Positions 16,174 through 24,639 of a stretch of DNA of 51,951 nt are shown here, one piece after another. The position numbers were made by a program, and so were the translations under genes. Numbering within the stretch: the first letter of the stretch is position 1; the number at the start of each line of letters is the position of its first letter. The DNA is from Paulinella micropora (lineage: Eukaryota; Cercozoa; Imbricatea; Euglyphida). The stretch is taken from contig BJOX01000356.1 in assembly GCA_009731375.1 (NCBI GenBank), positions 570,309-622,259 of the forward strand, written 5' to 3'. The notes below the pieces were generated by a model, which saw nothing but the letters and a program-made list of their open reading frames with translations, was not told the origin of the DNA and searched no databases.

Positions 16174-16413
16174 ATGTCATTCACACCAACTAAAACGAAT
16201 GTAAAATTTATTCACTACTATAACGACCAGACGGAAACCAAAACCAGAATTCTTTATATGGACAGAATTGGAATTATTGGCACATTTGCGGATAGTAATA
16301 TAGCAAACATTTCAAACCTCAGTTATAATTTGGGTATAGTTGGATGGACAGACGGGCAATATACATTTAAAGTCCTTGAAACTGACAGCGGAAATATTGA
16401 TACAGGAATTTAG
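16174..16413 (+). CDS. Small PLV protein, unknown function (79 aa)
   Basis: An intact AT-rich ORF that begins a few bases inside the PLV block. It is polar with beta-type alternation and has no membrane segment or known motif. It precedes the packaging ATPase. Its start (ATGTC) lies 5 bp from the start of the opposite-strand zinc-finger ORF, so either the PLV's left edge or a divergent promoter is compressed here. Function is unknown. Confidence 0.6.
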   Translation: MSFTPTKTNVKFIHYYNDQTETKTRILYMDRIGIIGTFADSNIANISNLSYNLGIVGWTDGQYTFKVLETDSGNIDTGI

Positions 16414-16461
16414 CGGGAAGAATTGTTGTGTGTTTGGAATTTCTTGCTTAGAGTATAAAAG

Positions 16462-17156
16462 ATGGAGAAGTTGAATAACGTGAAGGTGAAACCAGTAAAA
16501 CAAGAGGGTGAAGGTAATAAACAGGCGCAAGGTTATAAATTATTTAATGAGCCCTATGCCAATATATTTCTACTCGCCCGTAAGAAAAGTGGAAAAACAA
16601 CAGCACTCTTTGAAATACTGAAACGGACGACAGACAGAAAAACCCGTATTGTCATTATTGCTTCAACAATACACAAGGACTACATTTATAAAGCAATGGT
16701 AAGCACTTTAAGAAAAGAGGCAACCCGATGGCTATATACACCTTATACTTTGGAAAAGAAAAGAAACAGATAAAGGAGGCACCAAAAGAGCGACCGATCA
16801 AGTATATTTCGCCAGAGGTTGTTTTTGCTTTGGACGATTAAGGAAGTGGATTAAGAGACAAGTCTGTAAGCGATTTGTTAAAAAAGAACAGACACTATAA
16901 AAGTAAGGTAATTATGTCAAGTCAGTATCTGAATGACCTACGACCAGAAGCCATTAAGCAGTTAGATTATTTATTAATCTTTCCAGGACTATCTCAGGAC
17001 AAAATTGAACTCGTGTGTAAACACTTAGACTTATCTTTTGATTTTGATTATTTTCTTCAAAAGTATCACGAGGCTACAAAGGAGAGATTTAATTTTCTTT
17101 ATGTTTCAAGTGTTGATGATGAATTACGGAAAAACTTTGATTATCGCTTGCGATAA
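16462..17156 (+). pseudogene. PLV DNA-packaging ATPase (FtsK/HerA, A32-like), broken
   Basis: This family packages the genome into the capsid. The first part (16462-16773) holds the Walker A motif LLARKKSGKTT. The second part, in another frame, holds the Walker B motif VVFALDD followed immediately by an in-frame TAA at 16839-16841. It continues through a sensor-like region (VIMSSQYLNDL) to the C-terminus at 17156. A frameshift lies between about 16725 and 16775. TATAAAA (16454-16460) abuts the start codon. A 7-bp stem-loop follows 8 nt after the final stop. The order of motifs and total length fit the PLV/virophage packaging ATPases. Confidence 0.85.
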
Positions 17157-17163
17157 TCAGTTA

Positions 17164-17181
17164 GGTGTTTTATGAAACACC
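17164..17181 (+). terminator. Stem-loop after the ATPase gene
   Basis: GGTGTTT / AAACACC, a perfect 7-bp stem with loop TATG, starts 8 nt after the ATPase stop. See the finding on 3'-end hairpins. Confidence 0.6.
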
Positions 17182-17242
17182 AAAAATTTCTCATTAAAAT
17201 GTTCATAAACATATCTTAAATAATTATTTTTCTGTATTATAT

Positions 17243-17554
17243 ATGCCAGTATCACCAGTGATAATTTCACAACCATCAGGATATAACATCGGATACAATC
17301 CATCAATGCCACAGAAGGGAGGAAAAAAGAAAACTAAGAAAAAGGGATGTGGGCAAAAGGGGGGAAAGATTAACTGGGCAAAGGTAGGAAAAACGGCCTT
17401 GGCTGTTAATAAATTCCTTCGCGATAATAAGGTTATCTCTAGGACTGCGGGGGCATTGAGTAGCATTGGGGTGCCTTACGCGGGTAGTGTTAGTGCTACA
17501 GCATCAAAACTCGAATATGGTAAGCAACGAGGAGGTGCTGTAAAGTTTCGCTGA
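17243..17554 (+). CDS. Small basic Gly/Lys-rich PLV protein (103 aa)
   Basis: Intact ORF. A short hydrophobic/polar N-terminus is followed by a strongly basic patch (KGGKKKTKKKGCGQKGGK, about 26-44). Next come an amphipathic segment (KTALAVNKFLRDNKVISR) and a Gly/Ser/Ala-rich tail ending in Arg. Small basic proteins with this 'NKFL-x-x-x-K-x-IS' stretch recur in PLVs and virophages between the ATPase and the capsid genes. A DNA-condensing or minor virion role is plausible but not shown. The stop is followed 1 nt later by a 13-bp-arm hairpin. Confidence 0.6.
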   Translation: MPVSPVIISQPSGYNIGYNPSMPQKGGKKKTKKKGCGQKGGKINWAKVGKTALAVNKFLRDNKVISRTAGALSSIGVPYAGSVSATASKLEYGKQRGGAVKFR

Positions 17555-17555
17555 T

Positions 17556-17613
17556 GATGTTCGACAATTTCACTCTCATTCGCTTTGCTCATTCTCGTTT
17601 ATTGTCAAACATC
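17556..17613 (+). terminator. 58-nt stem-loop, conserved-loop family 1 (copy 1)
   Basis: The arms GATGTTCGACAAT and ATTGTCAAACATC pair at 12 of 13 positions and enclose a 32-nt loop. The loop has the same length as, and 25 of 32 bases in common with, the loop of the hairpin at 19814-19871 (shared core CATTCGCT..GCTCATT). It lies directly after the stop of the 103-aa gene. Confidence 0.65.
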
Positions 17614-17712
17614 GAAGGGTTAGTTAATGAAATGCAATTCTGAAATATCATAATCCATTATTTTTTCTAAAATAAAAAAATAGATATTTTATAATAAGCG
17701 GGAATGCGAAGC

Positions 17713-17865
17713 ATGAAGCGCAATTCTAAAATATCACGCAATTCTAAAATATCAAAGGCAAAAGTCCGTCCTCCACGAGTGTATAGGAATAAGAGCGGGA
17801 GGCCTTATATTATCCAGAAGGGTAAAAAATATTATCTTAATTGTGGTAAGAAACAAATGATTTAA
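17713..17865 (+). CDS. 50-aa basic PLV protein
   Basis: An intact short ORF of 50 codons plus stop. A Lys/Arg/Ser-rich N-terminus is encoded by two tandem copies of CGCAATTCTAAAATATCA. The C-terminal half reads RVYRNKSGRPYIIQKGKKYYL. The pattern of basic residues, Gly, then YI(I/V) and GKKYYL recurs in tiny proteins of PLVs and virophages. Function is unknown. It is too short for usual ORF thresholds but is supported by coding-like composition and position. Confidence 0.5.
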   Translation: MKRNSKISRNSKISKAKVRPPRVYRNKSGRPYIIQKGKKYYLNCGKKQMI

Positions 17866-17891
17866 GCACATTACAAATTGTTAAACTTTTT

Positions 17892-19365
17892 ATGAAATAT
17901 ATCGGTAATAAGCCAAAGTCGCAAAGGGCTAGTCGCAAACCAAGGGAAAAATAATCAAATCTGATTTCAATCGTCTTGAACACGAGAACAGAAACCAGAT
18001 ACAAAGCAACCTGCAGAAAAAATATGATATGATACACGAGCAGGAAGAAAAGGAAAAGAAGAAAAGGTATGAGATAGAAGAAGAAAAGAAAAGGCTAGAA
18101 AGAAAAGACAAAGCCGATGTCGAGAAACAAAAAGAAATAAAGGACAGGGAACATAAAAGAGAACTAGCGGATATTAATGAACGACAAGAACAAAAAGCCA
18201 GAGAACTAAGAAGGGAGCAAAAACTCATAGAAGATGTAAAATATGAAGAAGACAGAAAAAATAGAATACAAGCATTACCACCGCCACCACAATATCAATA
18301 TATTATGCCACCACAACATGGACAGCCACAAGCACCACAATTAGGAGCCCCGCCACAAGCACCTCCATTTAGGTGCCCCACCACAAGCACCACAATTACC
18401 TAATTTAGGAGATGAAACACCATTGAAAACGAAAGAGCAATATGAGGAAGAAAAAAAGCAAAAGCAGAAAGATATTGAAACACTGAAATTAGCAGGATAT
18501 ACAGATAAGTTCACAAAAAAGATGAGCCTCAAAGACTTACAAAAAGCCAGTCAAGATATTCAGACGGCTATAGCCACAGCAACATCTTTAGAAGAACAGA
18601 AAAAGTTAGCAAAAGAATATAAAGAAAAACTTGAAAAGGAAAAAAAGAACGCGGAAGAAAAGGGTAAGCATCTTGAAAATTTACAAATTAATCAATTTTT
18701 AATATCTGGATTTTCAAAAACTTATCACCCAAACATTAATATAAAAGAGTTAGCACAGGCTTTAAAAAAGAGACTAGATAGTGAAGGTCATAAAAATTAA
18801 ATTACAAAGACACTTCAAAGTGATTATTGACATGATTAAAAGGTTTAATATTGATGTTGGAAATGAAAAGGAAAATGTGAAAGGAAGAATAGCGGATTAT
18901 GCTAGATATGAAGAGTTAATGGGGTATCTCCAAAATGTTGGAGATGTTAAACAAAAAGGGACTGGAGCGAAGACATTAGAAGAATTAATTGATAAGAGAT
19001 TTTTAATAAAAATAATTAAAAAATATCTATCCCGCAATGATTGGAGGCACACAATGAATAAAAAGGACTTTGTAAAAACTCTAACTAGCAAAATGACTAT
19101 AGACCCAAATGTAGATAAACAAGTTTCAGCGGATTTGAACATTGACGAGGGAATGCCCCAACCGCTACCCCCGAGCGTCGCGGAGACGCCGCTACCACCG
19201 TCTGCGACTACCGAGCGGATCGTAAACATCGATGGGGCGAGTAATATTGAAAAAACCATAGACGATGTTCATCAACAAGCGAGAATGAGTGAAACGAATG
19301 AGAGTGTAGTTGATGAATATCAGCAGGAGGGAGAGGGACGGGGACTAATGACTAATGAAAGATGA
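17892..19365 (+). pseudogene. Coiled-coil/Pro-rich PLV protein preceding the protease, fragmented
   Basis: At least four frame segments line up: from ATG 17892 (MKYIGNKPKSQR), 18029-18403, 18423-18800 and 18781-19365. The N-terminal half is a Lys/Glu-rich coiled coil (KKRYEIEEEKKRLERK). It is followed by a Pro/Gln linker with tandem LGAPPQAP phrases at the 18360-18400 frameshift, a second charged helical part (ETLKLAGYTDKFTKK), and a C-terminal part with a Pro-rich linker. The last segment overlaps the protease start, and its GLMTNE phrase seems to belong to the protease fold. The original gene may therefore have been a polyprotein or a fusion with the protease. Confidence 0.6.
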
Positions 19366-19824
19366 CATAATGAAAAAATATGGATGGTATTTGGGAACAA
19401 TTGCTAGTGATGAAATCTACAAGTTGAAGCCCGGAAGCAGAAAACGATACGGATTTATTATGAATTTGGACAATCACAAGCAAGCAGGGTCTCATTGGAT
19501 CGCAGTATGGATAAGTCTAGATAAAGACAGGAGTGTTGAAGTGTATGACCCTTTAGCACTTTATGAGCCAACAGAAGACTTTCAACAACAAATGAAACGG
19601 CTAATTGACGGAAGTAATCCAGATAGTTATTTGTTAATGAAGGTTAATCAAGTAAAACAACAATCAAACACCTCAGACACGTGCGGTTGGCATAGTATGA
19701 GGTTTTTAATGGAGCGGGCGAAAGGAAACAATTTAGGTTTAGTTCGGGTTTCACAGACCTAAAAGAAGAAGAAGCGGAAAAATTAAAAGCACAAAATGGG
19801 TATGGTTTTGACACCTTTTTATGA
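19355..19824 (+). pseudogene. PLV maturation cysteine protease (adenain/Ulp1-like), broken
   Basis: This family processes capsid proteins in PLVs, virophages and adenoviruses. Visible motifs are YGWYLGTIASDEI, the catalytic His in GSHWIAVWI, an acidic partner in VEVYDPLA, the oxyanion Gln region (VKQQSNTSDT), and the catalytic Cys in DTCGWHSMRFLM. The spacing His ... Asp ... Cys fits this family. After 19740 the frame changes (the 19762 stop is a frameshift product) and the C-terminus continues to TGA 19822-19824. A conserved-loop hairpin overlaps the end. Confidence 0.82.
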
Positions 19825-19871
19825 GCATCGCTTTCATTCGCTACGCTCATTTTCGCTTGCTCATAAACATC
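19814..19871 (+). terminator. 58-nt stem-loop, conserved-loop family 1 (copy 2)
   Basis: The inner 9 bp TTTATGAGC / GCTCATAAA (19818-19826 / 19859-19867) pair perfectly around a 32-nt loop carrying CATTCGCT..GCTCATT. The stem differs from copy 1 at 17556 but still pairs. Both copies end in AAACATCG. It overlaps the protease stop. Confidence 0.65.
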
Positions 19872-19933
19872 GTAAAAAAAATATATTTAATAATATAGGA
19901 AACGATATCTATCTATTATATATAATAGATTAA

Positions 19934-19962
19934 CCGCACGAAAGTCGAAGACGAAAGTGCGG
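19934..19962 (+). promoter_or_regulatory. Conserved-loop hairpin family 2, upstream of the penton gene
   Basis: The 6-bp stem CCGCAC / GTGCGG encloses the 17-nt loop GAAAGTCGAAGACGAAA and ends 14 nt before the penton ATG at 19977. The identical loop on a different but still pairing stem lies before the fibre gene (22457-22485). Confidence 0.65.
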
Positions 19963-19976
19963 AGTTTTGAATATCA

Positions 19977-20789
19977 ATGGAGTATAAGGGAGGCCGTGCG
20001 ACTGGTATCTATTAAAAAAATAGCAAAAACCGAATAACTGGCACAGACAGCGACTTTACACACGAAGTCACTATGAAGGGGTTAGACAATCCCACACATT
20101 GTAAATTTCTTCATATCTATGTGCCGAAGTCGTATTACTCTGTGGCTTCGCCATATAATACTTTTACATTATCCGAAGATGGATATGAGGCTTTAATTAC
20201 GATACCTGAGGGAAACTACACAATGAACAACCTAAAAAATAAGTTGTCGGAGGTGCTAACCGCAGACAGCCCAAATAATTATACTTATGTGATATCCAGT
20301 AATAATACCAACATAGACCCAGAGGATGGTAAATTAACATTCAGTGTGTCAGAGAATAAAGGAATTCAACCGCGGTTTATATTTGATGATGATACCCGCA
20401 TTCACGAAGTTATGGGGTTTGATAGAAATTCAACAGCCTTCTTCGTCAATAATAACCTAAGGTCGCAGAATGTCATAATATTGACGGGCGAAAAAACATT
20501 GTATCTACAAAGCGATATGGTGGGGGAGGGTGATAACCACGTATTACAGGAGATATACACGGTGAATGAAATTCCATTTGGAGCCATTATATACGACGGA
20601 AGTGGGTCTGAGTATGATAAGAAATTATCAACTAGTTCAAATAATGTATATAGGTTTTATCTTACAGACGAAAACGATCAGGCTATAAATCTTAATGGGT
20701 TAGGTATTGTTATGACATTATTAATTTACAGAGAGACAAATTATTTTAATTTATTTACATCATTTTTCAATTTGTTAAAATCTAGGTAA
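19977..20789 (+). pseudogene. PLV penton / minor capsid protein, one in-frame stop
   Basis: The frame opens at ATG 19977, meets TAA at 20013-20015, then runs open to 20789. The first downstream Met is at 20073, but residues upstream of it (RITGTDSDF) belong to the conserved N-terminus of PLV pentons, so the true start is 19977. Diagnostic phrases are HIYVPKSYYSV, YNTFTLSEDG, ITIPEGNYTMNNL and a C-terminal YLTDENDQAINLNG. Single-jelly-roll pentons occupy the capsid vertices. It lies between the protease and the MCP, the usual PLV order. Apart from the one stop it is intact, so decay is recent. Confidence 0.8.
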
Positions 20790-20883
20790 TTAATTTTAAT
20801 TTTAGAATTATTTATTTTTTCTATAAATATATTCCAGTGAATTAGTTAATTTTCACAACTTCCAAAAAAAACCTGAAAACAAA

Positions 20884-22366
20884 ATGCCCACACAACACGG
20901 AGGCGAATTGGACTTTTCTAAAACTGACTACATCAGTGTTTCTTATCGTTTGAATAAGCTCGCCCTTGTGAGGGTTCTGGAACATTTGAAGTCACCACTG
21001 CTGGTGGACAAGAACGAACTTTTGACCTTATTAGCAGACCTTTTAATCTCGCTCGGTCTTATTTGAGTTTTACTTATACTATGAGAGCGGCTCCTGCCAC
21101 CACTTATTCAAGAATTTTTATGGACTGCCTTTCACAAATTAGCCAGATACAACTTCAGACCCGTAGCGGTGTTTATCTGTGCGACCTTAACCATCTCAGA
21201 ATGGTAACTAAGATGCTGTGGAAACCAGAAATGAGCTTGAAGGATTTCTTAGACCTTCCTAACCACGGTGATGCTAGTGGATATGGTTGTATGCTCCAAA
21301 AGTGTAATGCTGACGGATTGATTAACATTAGTGCTGTTGAAGCAACTAGAACAGCCTTTCGTGCGGCCGCTGATGGTGCTAACGATGTTGCCGCCTCTAC
21401 TCAGAATCTATTGCGTGAGCCCGTGATTTCTGCTCGTCGTCATGATGCTGCTTTGACGACTGGTGTTGGAGCACTATCTGCCGTAAATGTTAATTACAAC
21501 GAGGCGAAGTATCTTGTGGGAAGTGGAGTGAATGCCGCTTTGGCCATGAATGTTAAAATTTCTTTGAGTATGATTATTAACACTATTTTCGCACTTGATA
21601 AGACTATTATGTTTCCAGAAATTTTGACTATGCGGATTGTGTGGAGTGCTACTGACAGAACCGGTTATACGGTGACGAATGGTGCGGCTACTTGTATTAG
21701 CACTGCTTATCTTGCCGCACTAAATGCTACCATGCCTATGGCAGTATCTGCTGATGTCACCAATCTTGCCTTGTTTCTTGCGGTTGAAACGAACCCCGAT
21801 GTTATTCAATCAATTCAACAAAAGATTGCTAGCCCCGAAGGTATGAGCTTCAATATTGATTATCCATATGTTTACAAGAATACCACACCCTCAAGCTCAT
21901 CCCAAAATATTATTATGCGATTTGACAGAGGCCACGGTCGCCGTTTGAAGAAGATTTATCACTCTGTTTTTAACACCGAAGAAAGGAAGAACACAGCTTA
22001 TGACAACGATAACCGTGCCGCCGTTAAGGTTGTCAATTTTTACACTACTCTAGACGGCGCCCGCCAGCAAGATTTCAACATTGACTGTACAACTGAAGAA
22101 GACTATACGTACCTGAAGCCAAAGATTGAGGGTTCTGCCTTGTTGAATAACGATGTGTATAAATACAACTGGTTCTGGGTTGATACTTGGGATAATACCC
22201 GCCCGCTATGGTGCAAGGATCAAAATGAAATCAGTGGTTAAGCCTTGATACTGAGCGACGATGGGAGTTTATTGCGAACACTGCGACTGCTGCCTACAAC
22301 CATTACACTGTGGCAATCACTCAGCGGGAGGTTCAGGTTAAGTCAAATATGATTTCCATTTCATAA
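20884..22366 (+). pseudogene. PLV major capsid protein (double jelly roll), two frameshifts
   Basis: The N-terminus (20884 to about 21030) carries YRLNKLALVRVLEHL and SPLLVDKNELLTLL. A 1-nt shift near 21030-21040 moves to the main ORF ending at 22241 (SRIFMDCLSQISQIQL, FLDLPNHGDAS, KEYLVG-like and RFDRGHGRRLKKIYH regions). A second shift near 22235 restores the first frame and gives the C-terminus (SLDTERRWEFIAN ... TQREVQVKSN) ending at TAA 22364-22366. Length and phrases fit PLV MCPs, which form the hexon-like trimers of the icosahedral capsid. A perfect palindrome follows 2 nt after the stop. Confidence 0.85.
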
Positions 22367-22368
22367 AT

Positions 22369-22388
22369 ATCTCAAACATGTTTGAGAT
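22369..22388 (+). terminator. Perfect palindrome after the MCP gene
   Basis: ATCTCAAACATGTTTGAGAT, a 20-nt perfect palindrome beginning 2 nt after the MCP stop. See the finding on 3'-end hairpins. Confidence 0.65.
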
Positions 22389-22456
22389 CATCAGCCAAAA
22401 AATTTTTTTTAAAAATTTAGATTTATTTTTTTGTTTATATAAACGACATTTGTGAA

Positions 22457-22485
22457 TTTTGCGAAAGTCGAAGACGAAAGCAAAA
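22457..22485 (+). promoter_or_regulatory. Conserved-loop hairpin family 2, upstream of the fibre gene
   Basis: The stem TTTTGC / GCAAAA carries the same 17-nt loop as at 19940-19956. It ends 8 nt before ATG 22494. Stem sequences differ at five of six pairs from the first copy, yet both pair perfectly. Confidence 0.65.
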
Positions 22486-22493
22486 GATCACGA

Positions 22494-23726
22494 ATGTCTC
22501 ACCAGAGAAACTTAATCGCACAAAATCCCGACGGAGAATTTATAAACGTCAGGGTCGGATATGATGGTGATATTGAAACAAATAGTTCAAAAACCGCTTT
22601 TGGCGAAGCAGTAGTAGGTCAATTAACACCAGTTTTAGAAGAAATCTTTCCATATACCATTAATACTAGGATATGGACAAAAACAGAAACAAAATCGTCT
22701 GTGTCATTTTCGAATAATATGGCTGAATTGAAAACAACTGCTGATGCTACGGCAGATGCTAGACTGGTAAGTAAAAGGAGAATAAAATGTAGAACTGGAA
22801 CAGGTGTCCTCGCCCGCTTTACTGCTATATGGACAACGGATGATACAAAAGATTACTATTCATATATTGGAATAGGAAATGAACTCGTTGATGGATTTTA
22901 TTTCTACAAAAATAGAGCAGGAATGAATATTGCACATTGTAAAGGAGGTGCCGCAGTTTATATTGACCAAGAAGACTGGGACGACCCGTGCGATGGAACT
23001 TCGGCTATGCCAGACTTAGACTGGAGCAAAGGAAATGTATTTCAAATTCAATTTCAGTATCTTGGTTTGGTGCTATTAAGTTTTATATTGAAAATCCCAT
23101 AACAGGATTATTTCAATTAGTTCATATGATTGACTATGCGAATGCTAATACTGGTGTAAGCCTGAGAAATACAACATTACCTTTTACAGCAGTAATGAGA
23201 AATGATGCAGCGACTGAAATACAAACTCTTAAAACAGCGAGTGCTAGTTTATTCATTGAGGGAACGAATACGATAAACACAAGTATAACAAACGAAGTGG
23301 AAGGAAGTAAAGCAGCAAACACCACTGAAAGTCCTATTATTAGTATAAGAAACAAAGCGGTATTTGATGCGGGCGGTGCTAATTTAACAAATTATTCAAA
23401 TGTTTATCCAACTTTGATAAGCAAATGAAGATAGTAAGTCGTGTGTAATAAGAATGGTATTGAACGGGACACTAACTGACGCAGGTTTTGCAGGTTGATT
23501 CTAAGTATTCAATTGTAGATACTGATACAAAGTCGAGCACCGTTACCAACGGAACAACAATTTTTAAACTTTACGTAAATTCTCAATCAACTCAACAAAT
23601 AATCTTAGAAATTATGATATATATTTGATTCCTAGTGATGTATTGACTTTTACACAGAAATCCGTTGGAACTGCCAATAATGGTTCAAATGTTAATGTTA
23701 TCGCTAATTTTATTGAGGATCAGTGA
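22494..23726 (+). pseudogene. PLV fibre-like / receptor-binding virion protein, broken
   Basis: I chose ATG 22494 (MSHQRNLIAQ), just after the hairpin, over the longer in-frame start at 22452, which would put the hairpin in the coding sequence. The phrases WDDPCDGT, LDWSKGNVFQIQFQYLG, IKFYIENPITGLF and VHMIDYAN match a beta-rich domain found in tail-fibre-like proteins of protist viruses. A frameshift near 23065 joins the 22452-23102 and 22988-23428 frames. Beyond 23428 the C-terminal repeat-like region (SKYSIVDTDTKSSTV, then DIYLIPSDVLTFTQKS) continues in changing frames to TGA 23724-23726. Confidence 0.65.
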
Positions 23727-23774
23727 TACAGAAAGAAAAAAATAATAAAAAATAAAACGGAAGGTAATGTGATA

Positions 23775-24260
23775 TTAGAGATATTTTTTTACCGCATCTT
23801 TGTTATTAAAATAAGGTTGTTGAATTAAATATTCAAGGTATGGTTTATCAATCTTAGCGACATCTTCAATTTTCATTTTTTTACACTTACCATATTGAAG
23901 AAAAATATCGGTTTCATTTTGTGCTATCTCTTCACCAACATTCGCCTTTATTTCGGTAATTCCATTCTCTTTTAAATCAGTCTCCTTAAAAGGTATTGTT
24001 GTTTTGGAGGTAGTCCAAAACAACGATTTGCTTGGTTCATCCTCCATCATTTTCGTTAATGTGGCAAATGTTGATTTATCTTGCAAATCAACATTAGATG
24101 GCATAACAACTTTAACATTGTCATCTCTTGGCTTGTATTGCTCATTGAAAGAAACAATGTCAGGTTTAGTCCATTTAATTGTTGGCTTTTTAATTTCGCC
24201 ATCAAGGTTCCTTTTTTCAATTTCATTTAAGTAGTCCTGTTTGGTGCTCAGGTCAGTCAT
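23775..24260 (-). CDS. 161-aa PLV protein with a C-terminal motif shared with its neighbour
   Basis: Intact ORF. The N-terminal two thirds are polar and unrecognised. The C-terminus reads YGKCKKMKIEDVAKIDKPYL, then QQPYF and VKKYL. This is a variant of the 'FGKY-x-GK-x-x-x-D-(I/V)A-x-IDKPYL' module (DUF3820-like) seen in the next gene, with the first Gly-Lys-Tyr core degraded. It is on the minus strand downstream of the PolB region, so probably early or replication-associated. Function is unknown. Confidence 0.6.
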   Translation of the reverse strand: MTDLSTKQDYLNEIEKRNLDGEIKKPTIKWTKPDIVSFNEQYKPRDDNVKVVMPSNVDLQDKSTFATLTKMMEDEPSKSLFWTTSKTTIPFKETDLKENGITEIKANVGEEIAQNETDIFLQYGKCKKMKIEDVAKIDKPYLEYLIQQPYFNNKDAVKKYL

Positions 24261-24288
24261 CTTATATTATTTATATTGTTTTTTTATA

Positions 24289-24575
24289 TTACAAATATTT
24301 TTTTACTTCACTTTTAATATCTGTAAATTTCTCAAACCACGGCTGTTTCATAACCCATCAAGATATGGCTTATCAATAAGCGCGATATCTTGAACCTTCT
24401 TCCCGCGATACTTACCAAATGGAAAAATATCCCTTGGCTTGCCTGCCCGTGCATTTTCAATCATTTGGATTTCGTCAGTAATTATCTTTTTAACATCGGT
24501 AAGAGAAAATGTTTCTTTTTTATTTTCAATAGAGAGTTTCTCAAACTTCTCGCATAGTCTGGTGAGGGTGGTCAT
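24289..24575 (-). pseudogene. DUF3820-like small PLV protein, frameshifted
   Basis: The first 75 codons end in FGKYRGKKVQDIALIDKPYL, a DUF3820-like core. A 1-nt shift near 24352-24360 then continues with MKQPWFEKF and VKKYL, ending at the TAA complementary to 24289-24291. The same C-terminal order (KPYL, QPxF, VKKYL) is present in the 161-aa gene just downstream, so the two are paralogues that share the C-terminal module. A 12-bp palindrome GTCTATATAGAC (24579-24590) sits a few bases upstream of the start and contains a TATATA core. Confidence 0.6.
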
Positions 24576-24639
24576 TGGTCTATATAGACTGGTAAAGAGA
24601 TTTTATTGAAAAAAATTAATTACCTTTTTACTTTTGCCT

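Noticed and set aside
328-20015. Alternative genetic code (TAA = Gln) to explain in-frame stops in the BspA, ATPase and penton frames
   Set aside because: Intact genes of the same blocks end with TAA, and the PLV also needs many frameshift corrections, so decay is simpler.
19934-22485. Conserved-loop hairpins as hammerhead ribozymes
   Set aside because: GAAA and GTC are present but the CTGATGA core and the three-stem layout are not.
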